Source: Stratiformator vulcanicus (GTDB lineage Bacteria > Planctomycetota > Planctomycetia > Planctomycetales > Planctomycetaceae). From it: a stretch of 64,000 nt of DNA. Under the pieces are notes generated by a model. It worked only from the letters and a program-made list of their open reading frames with translations. It was not told the DNA's origin and made no database searches. The stretch lies in NCBI RefSeq assembly GCF_007744515.1, contig NZ_CP036268.1, positions 1,651,712-1,715,711 of the forward strand, written 5' to 3'. A program made the position numbers and the translations under genes. Of this stretch, positions 27,733 through 38,603 are shown piece after piece (position 1 is the stretch's first letter; the number at the start of each line of letters is the position of its first letter).

Positions 27733-27992
27733 GTCAACATCAGGGGGCGGCTGTCGTTGTTTGCTGGACTCGGGCAATAACGGCGCTACATTTATGGCTA
27801 TTGTTTGACAGTCCGTCGGTGACCCGATTAGACAGGAAGCGATAATTCGCCACAGTTCAGCCCGTATGTTGCGAAACCGGGCGGAATGCGTCCCAATAAC
27901 GAGCGGTCTGGAATCGGGCCGCCGAGTTCGACTGTTCGGTAGGCGTTTCGATCGACGTCGCTCACAGGTTCCCCGCTAAGAAAGCTTCGCCC

Positions 27993-28955
27993 ATGCCCCG
28001 CCCCACAGCTCCCCGCGGATTTACGCTCATCGAACTATTGGTTGTGATTGCGATCATCGCCATCCTGATCGCGCTGCTGCTGCCCGCCGTGCAGCAAGCC
28101 CGCGAGGCGGCTCGGCGGACGCAATGCAAAAATAACGTCAAACAACTCGGGCTCGCGCTGCACAATTACGAAAGTGCTCACGGCGTCTTTCCACCGAGCA
28201 GCACCAGCGATATCGGCGACGGCGTGTGGCGCTATCCGACGGCAACCGGACCGACCGATCCTTCGATTCACCTGCATAGCTGGGCGAGCCTGCTGCTGCC
28301 GTATCTTGAGGCAGCCAATCTTTACAACAGCGTGAACTACGAGATTTCCGCGCTTGATCCGGCCAATCAGGACGTCGCCTCGCAGGTGCTTCCGTTCTAT
28401 CGGTGCCCGAGTTTTTCGGGTGGTGACTTCACCAATGAAACGCTCTACACCTCGGTCGTCGGATTCGATCAATTTGCGATTCGGAACTACGCGGGCATGG
28501 GGGCAGTGACTGTCGCCAGTCTCGGGTCTGCCGGTACCGCTGAGGGGGTCTTGTTTCCGGCCAGTAACACGAAATTTCGCGACATCACCGACGGTACTTC
28601 GAACACGGTCGTGATTGCGGAGACCCGCGACCAGAACGGTTCTGTCTGGATCGACGGCTCGACCGCCACGCTCACAGCGAGGTTCGCGGACGTGTCCGGA
28701 ACGAATCCCTTCCTCGGTGGATTGACGACCGCGATCAACCACAATCCGTTCTTCCCGCAGAGCGGAGCGCAAAATCCCGGCAACGCACTCATGATTCCCA
28801 TCGAGCAAGAATGGGGCCCGTCCAGCTTTCACGTCGGCGGAGCACACCACCTGCTGTGCGACGGTTCGGTCCACTTCCTGAGCGAAAACCTCGACATCGT
28901 CGTGTACGACAATTTGGTCAACAAATCAGACGGCCAGGTCGTCGGAGAGTTTTAG
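27993..28955 (+). CDS. DUF1559 prepilin-type N-terminal domain protein
   Basis: A 320-residue pseudopilin-like protein typical of planctomycetes. After a short basic leader comes the type IV prepilin cleavage/methylation motif (RGFTLIELLVVIAI) and one long hydrophobic helix, followed by PAVQQAREAARRTQC. The body is the DUF1559 domain with the C-terminal signature of small residues, His and DGSV (CDGSVHFLSENLD). Such proteins occur in tens to hundreds of copies per planctomycete genome; their role is unsettled. No pilus assembly genes are nearby. Confidence 0.96.
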   Translation: MPRPTAPRGFTLIELLVVIAIIAILIALLLPAVQQAREAARRTQCKNNVKQLGLALHNYESAHGVFPPSSTSDIGDGVWRYPTATGPTDPSIHLHSWASLLLPYLEAANLYNSVNYEISALDPANQDVASQVLPFYRCPSFSGGDFTNETLYTSVVGFDQFAIRNYAGMGAVTVASLGSAGTAEGVLFPASNTKFRDITDGTSNTVVIAETRDQNGSVWIDGSTATLTARFADVSGTNPFLGGLTTAINHNPFFPQSGAQNPGNALMIPIEQEWGPSSFHVGGAHHLLCDGSVHFLSENLDIVVYDNLVNKSDGQVVGEF

Positions 28956-29124
28956 CCGACCGCACATGGCCGGACTGTTGACGCCGCGTGTCGCCCTTCG
29001 ACCAAAGGGCTATAATTCACACAAGGCGTGCCAAACACGATGCGCGTAGCACGCAGTCGCCACGGTTGACCATGAATCGTCGAACTGTCGCTCTGTCCGA
29101 ACCTTTATTGCGCTGGAAATAATA

Positions 29125-29367
29125 ATGAGGAGCCAGATTTTTCCTGACGACGCATCAGCCGCGGAGTTGGCGGATGCGATGGAACCGATCGAGTTCGTCG
29201 ACGCGGAAGGCAACGTCCTCGGGCTGTTTCGCTCGGAGAAACTGTTGAAGGCGTTGGAGTACGCGGAAGAGCGGCACCGCACTCGTCCGCTTGCCACCGG
29301 AGACTACGATGGTCGCGGTAAGACAACTGCGGAAGTGCTCGATGACCTGCGGAAAAAGTTCCCGTGA
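29125..29367 (+). CDS. Putative antitoxin of a ParE/RelE-like pair
   Basis: An 80-residue acidic protein ending in TTAEVLDDLRKKFP, a helix typical of toxin-wrapping antitoxin tails. The middle (FVDAEGNVLGLF) resembles small antitoxins seen before RelE/ParE toxins in planctomycetes and cyanobacteria. Its stop overlaps the next GTG start by 4 bases. The assignment rests on that coupling and on size and charge. Confidence 0.65.
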   Translation: MRSQIFPDDASAAELADAMEPIEFVDAEGNVLGLFRSEKLLKALEYAEERHRTRPLATGDYDGRGKTTAEVLDDLRKKFP

Positions 29368-29621
29368 AGTGGCAGGTCACGTGGACCGCACCGGCCCAAC
29401 GCGAGTTGGCCGAGATTTGGTCAGCCGCGAGAGATCGCCAGAGGCTGACCGAAGCGGTCGACCGCTTCGATCGATCTGCAGAGCAAGATCCGCGAGTCGA
29501 TACGGATCGCTACGGAAACCAAGAACGGATCGCGTTCGCCGGGCCACTCGCAATCGTATTCCGGATTATTGATGAAGAATCCGCCGTTCACGTAATCGAT
29601 GTCTTTCGCTACCCCGGTTGA
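29364..29621 (+). CDS. ParE/RelE-superfamily toxin-like protein
   Basis: An 85-residue basic protein starting KWQVTWTAPAQRELAEIW, the usual ParE/RelE beginning, and ending VFRIIDEESAVHVIDVFRYPG, a typical beta hairpin with terminal R and G. It could inhibit translation or gyrase; the sequence does not separate the two. The GTG start at 29364 overlaps the antitoxin stop (GTGA). Confidence 0.75.
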   Translation: MKWQVTWTAPAQRELAEIWSAARDRQRLTEAVDRFDRSAEQDPRVDTDRYGNQERIAFAGPLAIVFRIIDEESAVHVIDVFRYPG

Positions 29622-29690
29622 TCGCTCGTTTCGCCCTCGCTTCTTGTCCGTTTCAATTCAACTGGCTTCGGTCCAAGTTCGCCCCCCTGA

Positions 29691-32600
29691 ATGCCCGCCT
29701 CCGACATCATTATTCGCGGTGCTCGCGAACATAATCTGCAGAACGTTGACCTCCGGCTGCCGAAGGATCAGCTCATCGTGATGACGGGCGTGAGCGGCTC
29801 GGGGAAGAGTTCGCTCGCGTTCGACACGCTCTACGCCGAGGGGCAGCGGCGGTACGTCGAGTCCCTCTCCAGCTACGCCCGGCAGTTCCTCGGCCAGATG
29901 CCCAAGCCCGATGTCGACTCGATCAGCGGGCTGGCGCCGTCGATCTCGATCGAGCAGAAAACGGCCGGTCGCAATCCTCGCAGCACCGTCGGCACGATCA
30001 CCGAGATTTACGACTATCTCCGCGTGCTGTTTGCCCGGGTGGGGCAGGGCTACTGCTACGTGTCGGGACTGCCGATCCGTGCTCAGACGACCGAACAGAT
30101 CGTCGATGCGATCGCCGCGCTCGAAGACGGCACGAAGTATCAAATTCTCTCCCCTCTGATTCAAAACCAAAAGGGCGAATTCCGCGATCTGTTCGAGGAC
30201 CTGCTCAAGCAGGGCTATCTCCGCGCCCGCATCGACGGAGAGTTTTATGAACTCACCAACCCGCCGAAGCTCCGCAAGCACTACAAGCACAACATCGAAT
30301 TGGTCATCGACCGGCTCGTCGCGGGCAAAGCAAACCGCTCCCGCCTAACCGAAGCCGTCGAGTCGGCCCTCCGCATGGGCGAACGGCGCCTCATTCTCGT
30401 CACTGAGGGCGGGCAGAGCCGGGGGAAGGGGCGAGACGAGAAAAAGAAGGGCGAAGCCCACGGGTCGCACCCCGTGGGTCCCGAAAAACTTTACAGCGCC
30501 GACTACAGTTGCCCCGAGAGCGGGATGAGCTACGAGCCGCCGTCGCCGCAACTTTTCAGCTTCAACAGTCCATTGGGGATGTGCCACGACTGCAACGGCC
30601 TCGGCCGGCGGTCCGACTTCGTGCTCGACCTGCTGATTCCCGACCCGAAGAAGTCGGTCAGCCGCGGCGCGATCGAATTGCTCGGTTCATTCGGCAAGAT
30701 CGGCAAATGGCGGAAGCACCTCTACAAGGGCGCGGCTGAAGCGATCGAAGAAGACCTCGGGATGAAGGGCGGCACGCTCCTCAAGACGCCGTGGAACAAG
30801 CTCTCGGAGGAAGCCCGAGATCGCTTCCTCAATGGCACCGGCGACCGGCACGTCACCTACACGTGGCGGGGCTGGAAGCACGGCGGCACATGGGACGGCG
30901 TGATTTCGGAACTCGCCGAGAGCTATCGGTCGTCGAGCAACCCGATGCGCCGCCGACAGCTCGAAAAGTTCATGGAGTGGACGACGTGCTCCTCGTGCGA
31001 GGGCGGGCGCCTCAGTCGCCAGGCCCGCAACGTTCGCATCAAATCAAATAGCGAATCATTCCAAGCCCACGGGTTGCAACCCGTGGGCTTGGAACTCTCG
31101 CTCCCCCAAGTCTGCGCCCTTTCGATCGAAGATATCTATGACTTCTTCGAGTCACTCGAACTCGACGAGACCCGTCAACACATCGCGGAGGAAGTGCTGA
31201 AGGAAATCCGCGGTCGACTCAGCTTCCTGCTGCGGTGCGGATTGCATTACCTCACGCTCGACCGTCCCGCCCCGACGCTCTCCGGTGGGGAGTCGCAGCG
31301 GATTCGCCTCGCGGGACAGATCGGCTGCGGACTCGTGGGGGTCGTCTACATCCTCGACGAACCGTCGATCGGCCTGCACCCGCGCGACAACGCAATGCTG
31401 CTGGAGAGTCTCGAAGACCTCCGCGATCAGGGCAATACGGTCATCGTGGTCGAGCACGACGAGGAGACGATGCGGGCAGCCGACCGTGTGATCGACTTCG
31501 GCCCCGGCCCCGGCATCCGCGGCGGCGAGATCGTGGTCGACGGCACCGTCGAAGACGTGTTGAAGAACAAGAAAAGCCTGACCGGGGCGTATCTGAGCGG
31601 CCGGAAGGTGATCGAGGTCCCGAGTGAACGGCGAAAAGTCGGAGGCGCGAGCGGGAAAGCGAAGAGCGGAAAGCGGAAAGCCGGCAAGCGCAAGGACGAC
31701 GCACCGACGCCCGCTCGCCCCGACGCCCGCTCCCTCCGCATCACCGGCGCGACTCACAACAACCTCAAGGCCATCGAAGCAGAGTTCCCGCTCGGAACGT
31801 TCATGTGTGTCACGGGCGTCAGCGGCTCGGGGAAGAGTTCGCTCGTCAACGACATTCTATGGCAGGTGCTCAATCGGGACGTGAACGGCGGCAACGGCGA
31901 TCCCGGACCGCACGATGTGTTCGAAGGCATCGATCTGCTCGACAAGGCGATCGACATCGATCAGTCGCCGATCGGCCGGACACCTCGCTCCAACCCCGCG
32001 ACCTACACGAAACTCTTCGACGAGATTCGTGCGCTCTACACGAAGGTGCCGGAGGCGAAGGTCCGGGGTTACGGGCCGGGGCGGTTCAGCTTCAATGTCC
32101 CCGGGGGGCGCTGCGAGGCGTGTGAGGGATACGGCGCGACGAAGCTCGAGATGGATTTCCTCGCTGATATCTGGGTGCAGTGTCCGGTCTGCGAGGGGCG
32201 ACGCTTCAACCGCGAAACGTTGGAGATCGAGTTCAAAGGCAAGAGCATCGCCGACGTTCTCGCCATGGACGTGCAGGAGGCGCTGACTCACTTCGAGCAC
32301 GTGCCGAAGGTCAATCGCTTCCTCAAGACGCTGCACGACGTCGGGCTCGATTACATCAAGCTGGGGCAGCCGTCGCCGACGCTGTCTGGGGGCGAAGCCC
32401 AGCGGATCAAGCTCTCGCGTGAACTCGGCAAGCGAACGACCGGTAAGACGTTTTACGTGCTCGATGAACCGACGACCGGGCTGCACTTCGCCGACGTTCA
32501 CAAACTGCTCGACGTGCTGCACAGCCTCGTCGATCAGGGCAACACGGTGCTCGTGGTCGAGCACAACCTCGATGTCATCAAGACCGCCGACTGGGTGATC

Positions 32601-35600
32601 GACCTTGGCCCCGAAGGGGGCGCCGGCGGCGGACGGATCGTCGCGACCGGTACGCCGGAAGAGATCGCGGTGTGTGAGGAGTCGTTCACCGGACGGGCGT
32701 TGCGGTCGGTGTTGGACATCGGTGCGTTGGGGCGAGAAGGCGAGAAGGCGAAGGAGAACGGCGCGTCCGCTCTCGCGTCTCCCCGGAATCGTTGGCAGAT
32801 TGCGCCTTCAACGAACGGCGATTCGACGAAGGAGATCACCATCCGCGGGGCCCGGCAGCACAATCTGCAGGACCTCGACGTGACGATCCCGCGGAATCGG
32901 ATGAGCGTCTTCAGCGGGCCGAGCGGCAGCGGCAAGAGCTCGCTCGCGATGGACACGCTCTATGCCGAGGGGCAGCGGCGGTACGTCGAATCGCTGTCAG
33001 CGTACGCCCGGCAGTTCCTCGGCCAGATGCCGAAGCCGAAGGTCGAACACGTCCACGGCCTCTCCCCGGCGATCGCGATCGAGCAGAAGACCGTCGGCAG
33101 CACACCCCGCAGCACCGTCGGCACAGTCACGGAAATCTACGACTATCTCCGCATTCTCTTCGCTCGCCTCGGCACGCCGTTTTGTCCCGATTGTGAGATC
33201 CCCGTTGGGCAGAGCACGACGGATGAGATCGTCGAGCGGGTGATCGGGTTAGAAAAAGCGGAAAACGGAAAGCGGAAAGCGGATGAGACGAGCGGAATGC
33301 GTGCATTGCTCATGGCGCCGCTTGTCATCCACAAGGGCGAGTCGTTCGAGCGATTGTGGGAGAAACTCAAAGCGGACGGGTATCAGCGGGTCCGAATCGA
33401 CGGGGAGACGTATTCGATTGACGAAGTCCCGGACATCTCGCACCGGGGCGATCACAGGGTGGAAGTGGTCGTTGACCGGGTGACGATCGACGCGAAGAAC
33501 CGCAGCCGGATCGCGGACAGTATTGAGTCGGCGTTGTCGGTCGGCCGGGGCGTGCTGCGGGTCGCGATTGCCGACACTGAGATCGCCGAGCCTGACTGGC
33601 AGGTGCGGCGGTTCAGCCAGCACTTCGCCTGTCCACAGTGCGATCGCAGCTTCGAGCATCTGACGCCGCAGAACTTCTCGTTCAACAGCCCTCTCGGTTG
33701 GTGCGATGCCTGCGAAGGCCTTGGCGTCGAGACGGGAACCGATCGCTCGGTGCTCGTGGCGAATGAGAATCTGTCGCTACGCGAGGGGGCAATCACCGCA
33801 TGGCCGAAGCCGGCGGAGAACCCGCTGTTCGCGCGGATGCTGGAGGCGATGGCGAAGACCTTCGGCCTCGATCTCGACGCACCGTTCTATCGTCTCGACC
33901 CGCGGAAGCAGCGCGTGGTCTTCTACGGGTCCGATCGCGAGGTCACCGTCCCCGCGACGAAGTCGGAGCCGGCCTTCGGGTTCACCTACAAGGGTCTATA
34001 CCCGGCGATGAACGAAGCCTCGCGGCTGTCGTATCACTACCGGCAGAAGATGCGCGACATGGTCGGCGAGATGCCCTGCTCGGCATGCGACGGCGACCGG
34101 GTCCGCGACGATGCCGCCGCATTTCGCTTCCGCGACGTCACGCTGCCGCAACTTTGCAAGCTTCCGATGGGGGAGGCGTTCGAGTGGCTCCAGAACGTCA
34201 AGCTGAAGAAGGCGGAGAAGGGGGTCGCGGGAGACCTGTTGGACGAAGCGACGAGTCGGCTGCGGTTCCTGGTCGACGTCGGGCTCGAATACCTTGCAAT
34301 GGACCGCACGATGCCGTCGCTCTCAGGCGGGGAAAGCCAGCGCATCCGCCTCGCAGGGCAGATCGGGCGGTCGCTGACGGGTGTGCTGTACGTCCTCGAC
34401 GAACCGACGATCGGTCTGCACCCGCGCGACAACGGTCGATTGATCGGAGCGCTCGCGAAGCTGCGCGACCTCGGCAATACGGTGGTGCTCGTCGAGCATG
34501 ACCGCGAAGTCATCGAAGCGTCGGACCGCATTTACGACTTCGGCCCCGGTGCCGGACGCCTTGGCGGGCAGGTCACGGCGGAGGGGACTCCCAAGCAGGT
34601 CGCGCGGAAGAAGTCATCGCTAACCGGGCGATATCTGGCCGATCGAGCCTCGATCCCGGTGCCTACGGTGAGGCGAGTGGGCGTCGGTGGGAGTGGGCGT
34701 GAGCACGCGAAAGAAGTTCGCACAGACGCACCGACGCACCGACACCCCCTCCCCGAGCACGATGCCGGTTGGCTCGAATTGACGGGTTGCAACCACCACA
34801 ACCTGCGCGGCGTCGATCTGCGAGTTCCGCTCGCGACGCTCACGTGCATCACGGGCGTCTCCGGGTCGGGGAAGAGTTCGCTGATCGAGGGCACGCTCGC
34901 GCCGGCGGTCGCGCGGCGACTCAACATGGCGGGGGACACGCCGGGGCCGTTCGGTCAGCTGCGTGGCGTCGAAAAGATCGGCAAGATCATCGCCGTCGAT
35001 CAGCAACCGCTCGGCAACACGCCCGCATCGAACCCCGCGACCTACACCGGCGTGTTCGATCAGGTCCGCGAGCTATTCGCGCGACTGCCCGATGCCAAAG
35101 TCCGCGGCTACAAACCGGGGCGGTTCAGCTTCAATCGACCCGGGGGACGCTGCGAGGACTGCGAAGGCCTCGGCCAGAAGAAGATCGAAATGCACTTCCT
35201 GCCCGACGTGTGGGTCGAGTGCGAAACCTGCCGCGGCAAGCGCTACAACGCCGAAACTCTCGCGGTGCAATTCCGCGGACGAAGCATCTCCGACGTGCTG
35301 GAGATGCCGATCGGCGAGGCGTATGAACTGTTCGAGAACGTGCCGAAGATCCGCTCGGTGCTCGGAGTGCTGTGCGCGATCGGGCTCGATTACCTGACGC
35401 TCGGGCAGTCGGCTCCGACCCTTTCCGGCGGCGAAGCCCAACGGGTGAAACTCGCGGCGGAACTCGCGCGGCCGAACAGCGGGCGGACGCTCTATCTGCT
35501 CGATGAACCGACGACGGGGCTGCACTTTGACGACATCGCCAAGCTGCTGACAGTGCTCAACAGCCTCGTCGATCTCGGCAACACCGTGGTCGTGATCGAG

Positions 35601-36797
35601 CACAACCTCGACGTAATCAAGACCGCCGACTGGCTCGTCGACCTCGGCCCCGAAGCAGGCGTCGGCGGCGGTCGCATCGTCGCGGAGGGAACGCCGGAGG
35701 AGTTAGTCGAGAGTAAGGGAGAAGCGAGAAGGGAGAAGCGAGAAGCGGGAAGATTCGTTTCTCATACGGCGCGACTTCTTGCGCCTGTGTTGGAGTCGAG
35801 TCAGCGGGCGGAGCGGGCTTCGTTCGACATCAAGCGGGAAGCGAAGAAACGCTCAGGGGACGTCGACGTCAAACAGGTCGGCCGCGATGCCAAAATGCCC
35901 TGGCAGGTCGATGGTTTGCTCTGGCACACCGAGAAACGGCTCGCTCACAACGGGAAGCCCGCCAAATGGGAAGGCGGGGCGTTGCTGAGCGTGCTCGCGG
36001 AATTGGAGATGATGGGCGGGTTCGCCGAGCCGAACTTCAATCACAAAAGCGTCGTCGAGGTGCTTGGCCAATCGAAGCAGGGGGGCTGGTTCCTGCACGC
36101 GAAGACGGGGCAGGAATGGTTCCTGATGCTCACCTTCCGGGTGAAGAAAAATTACTTCACGGAGGCGTCGCTCGCCCGGAAAATTGATCTCCCACCCGCC
36201 GACGAATTGGAAGACCTCCCGGTCTACGGACCCGACCCGCGGTTGTGGGTGAAGAACATCCGCGGCCCGTGGCAGGAGGTCACATTCAAAGTTCACTGGC
36301 AGGAAGAGGTCGAGACGAAGGCGTTCAAGAACTTCCTGAAAGAGGCGAAGAGAGCATTTCTTGCACAGGCCGAGCAAACGAAGCTCGATCTCACGGAACT
36401 TGCACCGTGGAAAGTGCTTGGGCGGAAGTGGCATACCTCGCAGAAGGGACTCGCAAACGGCGCCAACGCCAACCAACCGGAACTGACCGACGAGTTGTGT
36501 ACGTTGATCGAAGCCTCGGGCTCCGGCCTCGACGTTGACTGGAGCGGCAAAACCAAAGTGATCTATCGCAAGGGGGGCAAGGTCGCGGCGGAACTGTTCC
36601 CGAAGCGAAAGGGAGGAGTACGGCTGCACCTGCCGGTCGAATCGGGCAGCGTGCCGCTCGGAACGGTGGCGGAACTGGGCCGCAAGCCGGAAGTTACCGC
36701 GGGCGCGAAAGGTGACGTTGTGAAGCTTCGGTTTACTTCGCGCGCTCAGGTTTCGTCGGCGAAGCTTCGCTCGTTTCTTGCGGAGCGGCTTTCTTGA
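29691..36797 (+). CDS. uvrA: Tandem-duplicated UvrA excinuclease subunit with novel C-terminal extension
   Basis: A 2,368-residue protein holding two complete UvrA copies (residues 1-~1020 and ~1045-2010). Walker A motifs lie near 33, 709, 1076 and 1722, and each ABC half keeps its LSGGE signature and Walker B. Zinc-finger 1 of copy 1 reads CPESG...CHDC and lacks one cysteine, whereas copy 2 is intact (CPQC...CDAC). UvrA normally dimerises to find bulky DNA lesions, so this looks like a covalent dimer. Linkers carry Lys/Arg/Gly-rich inserts and two palindromic inserts (at 30457-30478 and 31061-31092). Residues ~2010-2368 form an extension I do not recognise, with an internal duplication ([11 protein letters not shown] at 2070, [11 protein letters not shown] at 2239). 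It starts 69 bases after the toxin gene. Confidence 0.93.
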   Translation: MPASDIIIRGAREHNLQNVDLRLPKDQLIVMTGVSGSGKSSLAFDTLYAEGQRRYVESLSSYARQFLGQMPKPDVDSISGLAPSISIEQKTAGRNPRSTVGTITEIYDYLRVLFARVGQGYCYVSGLPIRAQTTEQIVDAIAALEDGTKYQILSPLIQNQKGEFRDLFEDLLKQGYLRARIDGEFYELTNPPKLRKHYKHNIELVIDRLVAGKANRSRLTEAVESALRMGERRLILVTEGGQSRGKGRDEKKKGEAHGSHPVGPEKLYSADYSCPESGMSYEPPSPQLFSFNSPLGMCHDCNGLGRRSDFVLDLLIPDPKKSVSRGAIELLGSFGKIGKWRKHLYKGAAEAIEEDLGMKGGTLLKTPWNKLSEEARDRFLNGTGDRHVTYTWRGWKHGGTWDGVISELAESYRSSSNPMRRRQLEKFMEWTTCSSCEGGRLSRQARNVRIKSNSESFQAHGLQPVGLELSLPQVCALSIEDIYDFFESLELDETRQHIAEEVLKEIRGRLSFLLRCGLHYLTLDRPAPTLSGGESQRIRLAGQIGCGLVGVVYILDEPSIGLHPRDNAMLLESLEDLRDQGNTVIVVEHDEETMRAADRVIDFGPGPGIRGGEIVVDGTVEDVLKNKKSLTGAYLSGRKVIEVPSERRKVGGASGKAKSGKRKAGKRKDDAPTPARPDARSLRITGATHNNLKAIEAEFPLGTFMCVTGVSGSGKSSLVNDILWQVLNRDVNGGNGDPGPHDVFEGIDLLDKAIDIDQSPIGRTPRSNPATYTKLFDEIRALYTKVPEAKVRGYGPGRFSFNVPGGRCEACEGYGATKLEMDFLADIWVQCPVCEGRRFNRETLEIEFKGKSIADVLAMDVQEALTHFEHVPKVNRFLKTLHDVGLDYIKLGQPSPTLSGGEAQRIKLSRELGKRTTGKTFYVLDEPTTGLHFADVHKLLDVLHSLVDQGNTVLVVEHNLDVIKTADWVIDLGPEGGAGGGRIVATGTPEEIAVCEESFTGRALRSVLDIGALGREGEKAKENGASALASPRNRWQIAPSTNGDSTKEITIRGARQHNLQDLDVTIPRNRMSVFSGPSGSGKSSLAMDTLYAEGQRRYVESLSAYARQFLGQMPKPKVEHVHGLSPAIAIEQKTVGSTPRSTVGTVTEIYDYLRILFARLGTPFCPDCEIPVGQSTTDEIVERVIGLEKAENGKRKADETSGMRALLMAPLVIHKGESFERLWEKLKADGYQRVRIDGETYSIDEVPDISHRGDHRVEVVVDRVTIDAKNRSRIADSIESALSVGRGVLRVAIADTEIAEPDWQVRRFSQHFACPQCDRSFEHLTPQNFSFNSPLGWCDACEGLGVETGTDRSVLVANENLSLREGAITAWPKPAENPLFARMLEAMAKTFGLDLDAPFYRLDPRKQRVVFYGSDREVTVPATKSEPAFGFTYKGLYPAMNEASRLSYHYRQKMRDMVGEMPCSACDGDRVRDDAAAFRFRDVTLPQLCKLPMGEAFEWLQNVKLKKAEKGVAGDLLDEATSRLRFLVDVGLEYLAMDRTMPSLSGGESQRIRLAGQIGRSLTGVLYVLDEPTIGLHPRDNGRLIGALAKLRDLGNTVVLVEHDREVIEASDRIYDFGPGAGRLGGQVTAEGTPKQVARKKSSLTGRYLADRASIPVPTVRRVGVGGSGREHAKEVRTDAPTHRHPLPEHDAGWLELTGCNHHNLRGVDLRVPLATLTCITGVSGSGKSSLIEGTLAPAVARRLNMAGDTPGPFGQLRGVEKIGKIIAVDQQPLGNTPASNPATYTGVFDQVRELFARLPDAKVRGYKPGRFSFNRPGGRCEDCEGLGQKKIEMHFLPDVWVECETCRGKRYNAETLAVQFRGRSISDVLEMPIGEAYELFENVPKIRSVLGVLCAIGLDYLTLGQSAPTLSGGEAQRVKLAAELARPNSGRTLYLLDEPTTGLHFDDIAKLLTVLNSLVDLGNTVVVIEHNLDVIKTADWLVDLGPEAGVGGGRIVAEGTPEELVESKGEARREKREAGRFVSHTARLLAPVLESSQRAERASFDIKREAKKRSGDVDVKQVGRDAKMPWQVDGLLWHTEKRLAHNGKPAKWEGGALLSVLAELEMMGGFAEPNFNHKSVVEVLGQSKQGGWFLHAKTGQEWFLMLTFRVKKNYFTEASLARKIDLPPADELEDLPVYGPDPRLWVKNIRGPWQEVTFKVHWQEEVETKAFKNFLKEAKRAFLAQAEQTKLDLTELAPWKVLGRKWHTSQKGLANGANANQPELTDELCTLIEASGSGLDVDWSGKTKVIYRKGGKVAAELFPKRKGGVRLHLPVESGSVPLGTVAELGRKPEVTAGAKGDVVKLRFTSRAQVSSAKLRSFLAERLS
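30457..30478. repeat. Palindromic insert inside uvrA (copy 1)
   Basis: CCCACGGG/CCCGTGGG with a 6-base loop, kept in frame and translated within [12 protein letters not shown]. It belongs to the same palindrome type as the 32-bp repeat at 31061 and falls in a stretch absent from copy 2 of the same gene. Confidence 0.75.
31061..31092. repeat. Perfect 32-bp palindrome inside uvrA
   Basis: Two 16-bp arms, the left one CCAAGCCCACGGGTTG, form a perfect palindrome that is translated as roughly [11 protein letters not shown]. The core CCACGGGTT/AACCCGTGG is the same as in the shorter palindrome at 30457. It looks like an intergenic repeat that has inserted in frame. Confidence 0.85.
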
Positions 36798-36802
36798 GCC
36801 GC
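36785..36802 (+). terminator. Hairpin over the uvrA stop
   Basis: A 6-bp stem GCGGCT/AGCCGC with a 6-base loop spans the stop codon of uvrA, with a short T-run (TCTTTT) 9 bases later. It is a weak candidate for a terminator. Confidence 0.3.
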
Positions 36803-36957
36803 AATGCCGATCTTTTCGCGTCGTCCGGGATGTGAATTCCGAATGTTCGGGTCAAGACGACTCTAGCGATTCTGACTCATCTGCCGATAAGACCGGTAAT
36901 CAGGGCCGCGCCGTGCGCGGACCGCTCGATTTTCGGATTTGACCGCCGAGAGCTGAT

Positions 36958-38304
36958 ATGCAGTGGACGTACCCGACCGTCCGAAAAGCGTCGCTCGCAA
37001 CCGTTTTGACGGTTGCGACGATCGTTCCTTCGGTCGCCCACGGACAGACCGATCTGAGAACCGTTTCCCGGACGGTCAACCAACGTTCGGTTGCGAATGC
37101 TTTGGAGACGATTCGTCCGACCGTCAGTCCGGGCGATGACATGTTCGAAGTGATCGATTCGTTTGAGAATCCGGGGATCACTCCCGCCGAACAGCGCGAG
37201 GGGTTGCAGATGCTCAGCGGCGAGGCCGTCGCCGGCGTCTTTGCCCCGCGGCTGGCATTGACCCGGCAATTCGATCGCATGCTGCTCGAACAAATTCGCC
37301 CGATCGGTCCGGAGCGACCGGGGCAAATCATCGGCGCGCCCGCCGTCGGCGGCTATTCCGGCGGAGCGATCGTTCGCGGCCAAAGTGCCTGCAAAGATTG
37401 CGGGGACGTGGGCTGCGGCAATTGGGGGGCCTGCGGGTCGCGGGCGTACTATCGCAACCCGCGACCCAGTACGTGGGCTCGTCTGTTCGCGTACGATTCG
37501 CAAGTCGACAGCGATCCGAACGACCCAATCGGGTTTGACTCGGACGCCTACGGTGTGCTGACGGGAATCAGCATTCCGTTCGGCGATTCGCTCTTGCTCG
37601 GTGGTGCGTTCGGCTACGCCAACGGGGAATTTGATCCGGATAACCGGCTCGGCGGCGTTGATTCCGACACCTATCGCGGCAGTTTATTCGGTCGTTTTCT
37701 CGGTGACGACTTCTACATTCTCGGCAGCGTCAATTACGGGTACGACACCTTCGCGTCGAGTCGACGGCTCGAGTACTGCGACATCTTTCGATTCGCCAGC
37801 GCGACGGAATTCGATGCCCATAATTTCGATACGTCGTTCGAATTGGGGACGACGCTCCAACCGACCTGCAACGTCGCCGTGCAACCGCTGATCGGTTTCC
37901 GCTACATCCGACTTTGGCGAGACAGTTTCGTAGAGAATGGCGCGTCCGATGCCTCGCTGGCCTTCGGGTCGGCGGCGGTCGACGCGTTCGATTTTCGGCT
38001 CGGGGGTCGGGTCACCGGGCGTAGAGAACTTCGCCGGGGCCTGCTCTTTCTGCCCGAACTACGGGCTTGGTGGATGCACGATTTTCTGGCGGACCAGTCG
38101 ACCACGACCGCCGCGTTCACCGGAGCACCGGGTGTGCCGTTCATTGTTCGCGGGGCGGCGGGGGACGATAACTTCGCGGTGCTCGGAGCCGGGGCGACCT
38201 TCGCCTTGTACAACACGACGGCCATCACCCTGCAATACGACACGGCGATGAGCGACGACGCGATGGTCCACGCGGGCAACGCCGGTCTGCTGTTCACCTG
38301 GTGA
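36958..38304 (+). CDS. Autotransporter-type outer-membrane beta-barrel protein
   Basis: A 448-residue protein with a signal peptide (ASLATVLTVATIVPSVAHG), a passenger or linker region of ~150 residues and a C-terminal barrel of ~280 residues with alternating strands (SLLLGGAFGYANGEFD, FYILGSVNYGYD, FAVLGAGATFALY) ending in a terminal Trp (LLFTW), as expected for outer-membrane insertion. A Cys-rich knot lies before the barrel (CKDCGDVGCGNWGACG). It probably sits in the outer membrane; ligand and role are unknown. It stands alone between uvrA and a methyltransferase gene. Confidence 0.82.
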   Translation: MQWTYPTVRKASLATVLTVATIVPSVAHGQTDLRTVSRTVNQRSVANALETIRPTVSPGDDMFEVIDSFENPGITPAEQREGLQMLSGEAVAGVFAPRLALTRQFDRMLLEQIRPIGPERPGQIIGAPAVGGYSGGAIVRGQSACKDCGDVGCGNWGACGSRAYYRNPRPSTWARLFAYDSQVDSDPNDPIGFDSDAYGVLTGISIPFGDSLLLGGAFGYANGEFDPDNRLGGVDSDTYRGSLFGRFLGDDFYILGSVNYGYDTFASSRRLEYCDIFRFASATEFDAHNFDTSFELGTTLQPTCNVAVQPLIGFRYIRLWRDSFVENGASDASLAFGSAAVDAFDFRLGGRVTGRRELRRGLLFLPELRAWWMHDFLADQSTTTAAFTGAPGVPFIVRGAAGDDNFAVLGAGATFALYNTTAITLQYDTAMSDDAMVHAGNAGLLFTW

Positions 38305-38396
38305 GTGGCTCAGAAGCGAACCCGACTTCTCTGATCGTCGAATTTTTCCTACCAATCCCGACTTCGTGTCTGTCTGTGATCGCATCGTTGGGTCAA

Positions 38397-38540
38397 GAGT
38401 GGCCCGGACAACGTCCGGGTCGCACAGCGGCAAGAGCACTCAGTCAAAGGTTTCCCATCCAATCCGGCATCGAATGTCGATTGTGGTCGGCAACTTAATG
38501 CTCTGGCAGCTGCGCTGCACGGACGTTGTCCGTGCCACTC
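38397..38540 (-). repeat. 144-bp MITE-like repeat, copy 1
   Basis: This copy is the reverse complement of repeats at 63463, 63719 and 63926. Its ends are imperfect inverted repeats containing GGACAACGTCC-type hairpins (GTGGCCCGGACAACGTCCGG at one end, the complement of GTGGCACGGACAACGTCCGT at the other). It fills most of the 299-base gap before the methyltransferase gene. Confidence 0.85.
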
Positions 38541-38603
38541 AGATTTGACTCGTAGGTCATCGATGGGCGGGATGTTTGGGAATCAACACGTGGGAAGAAT
38601 TCA

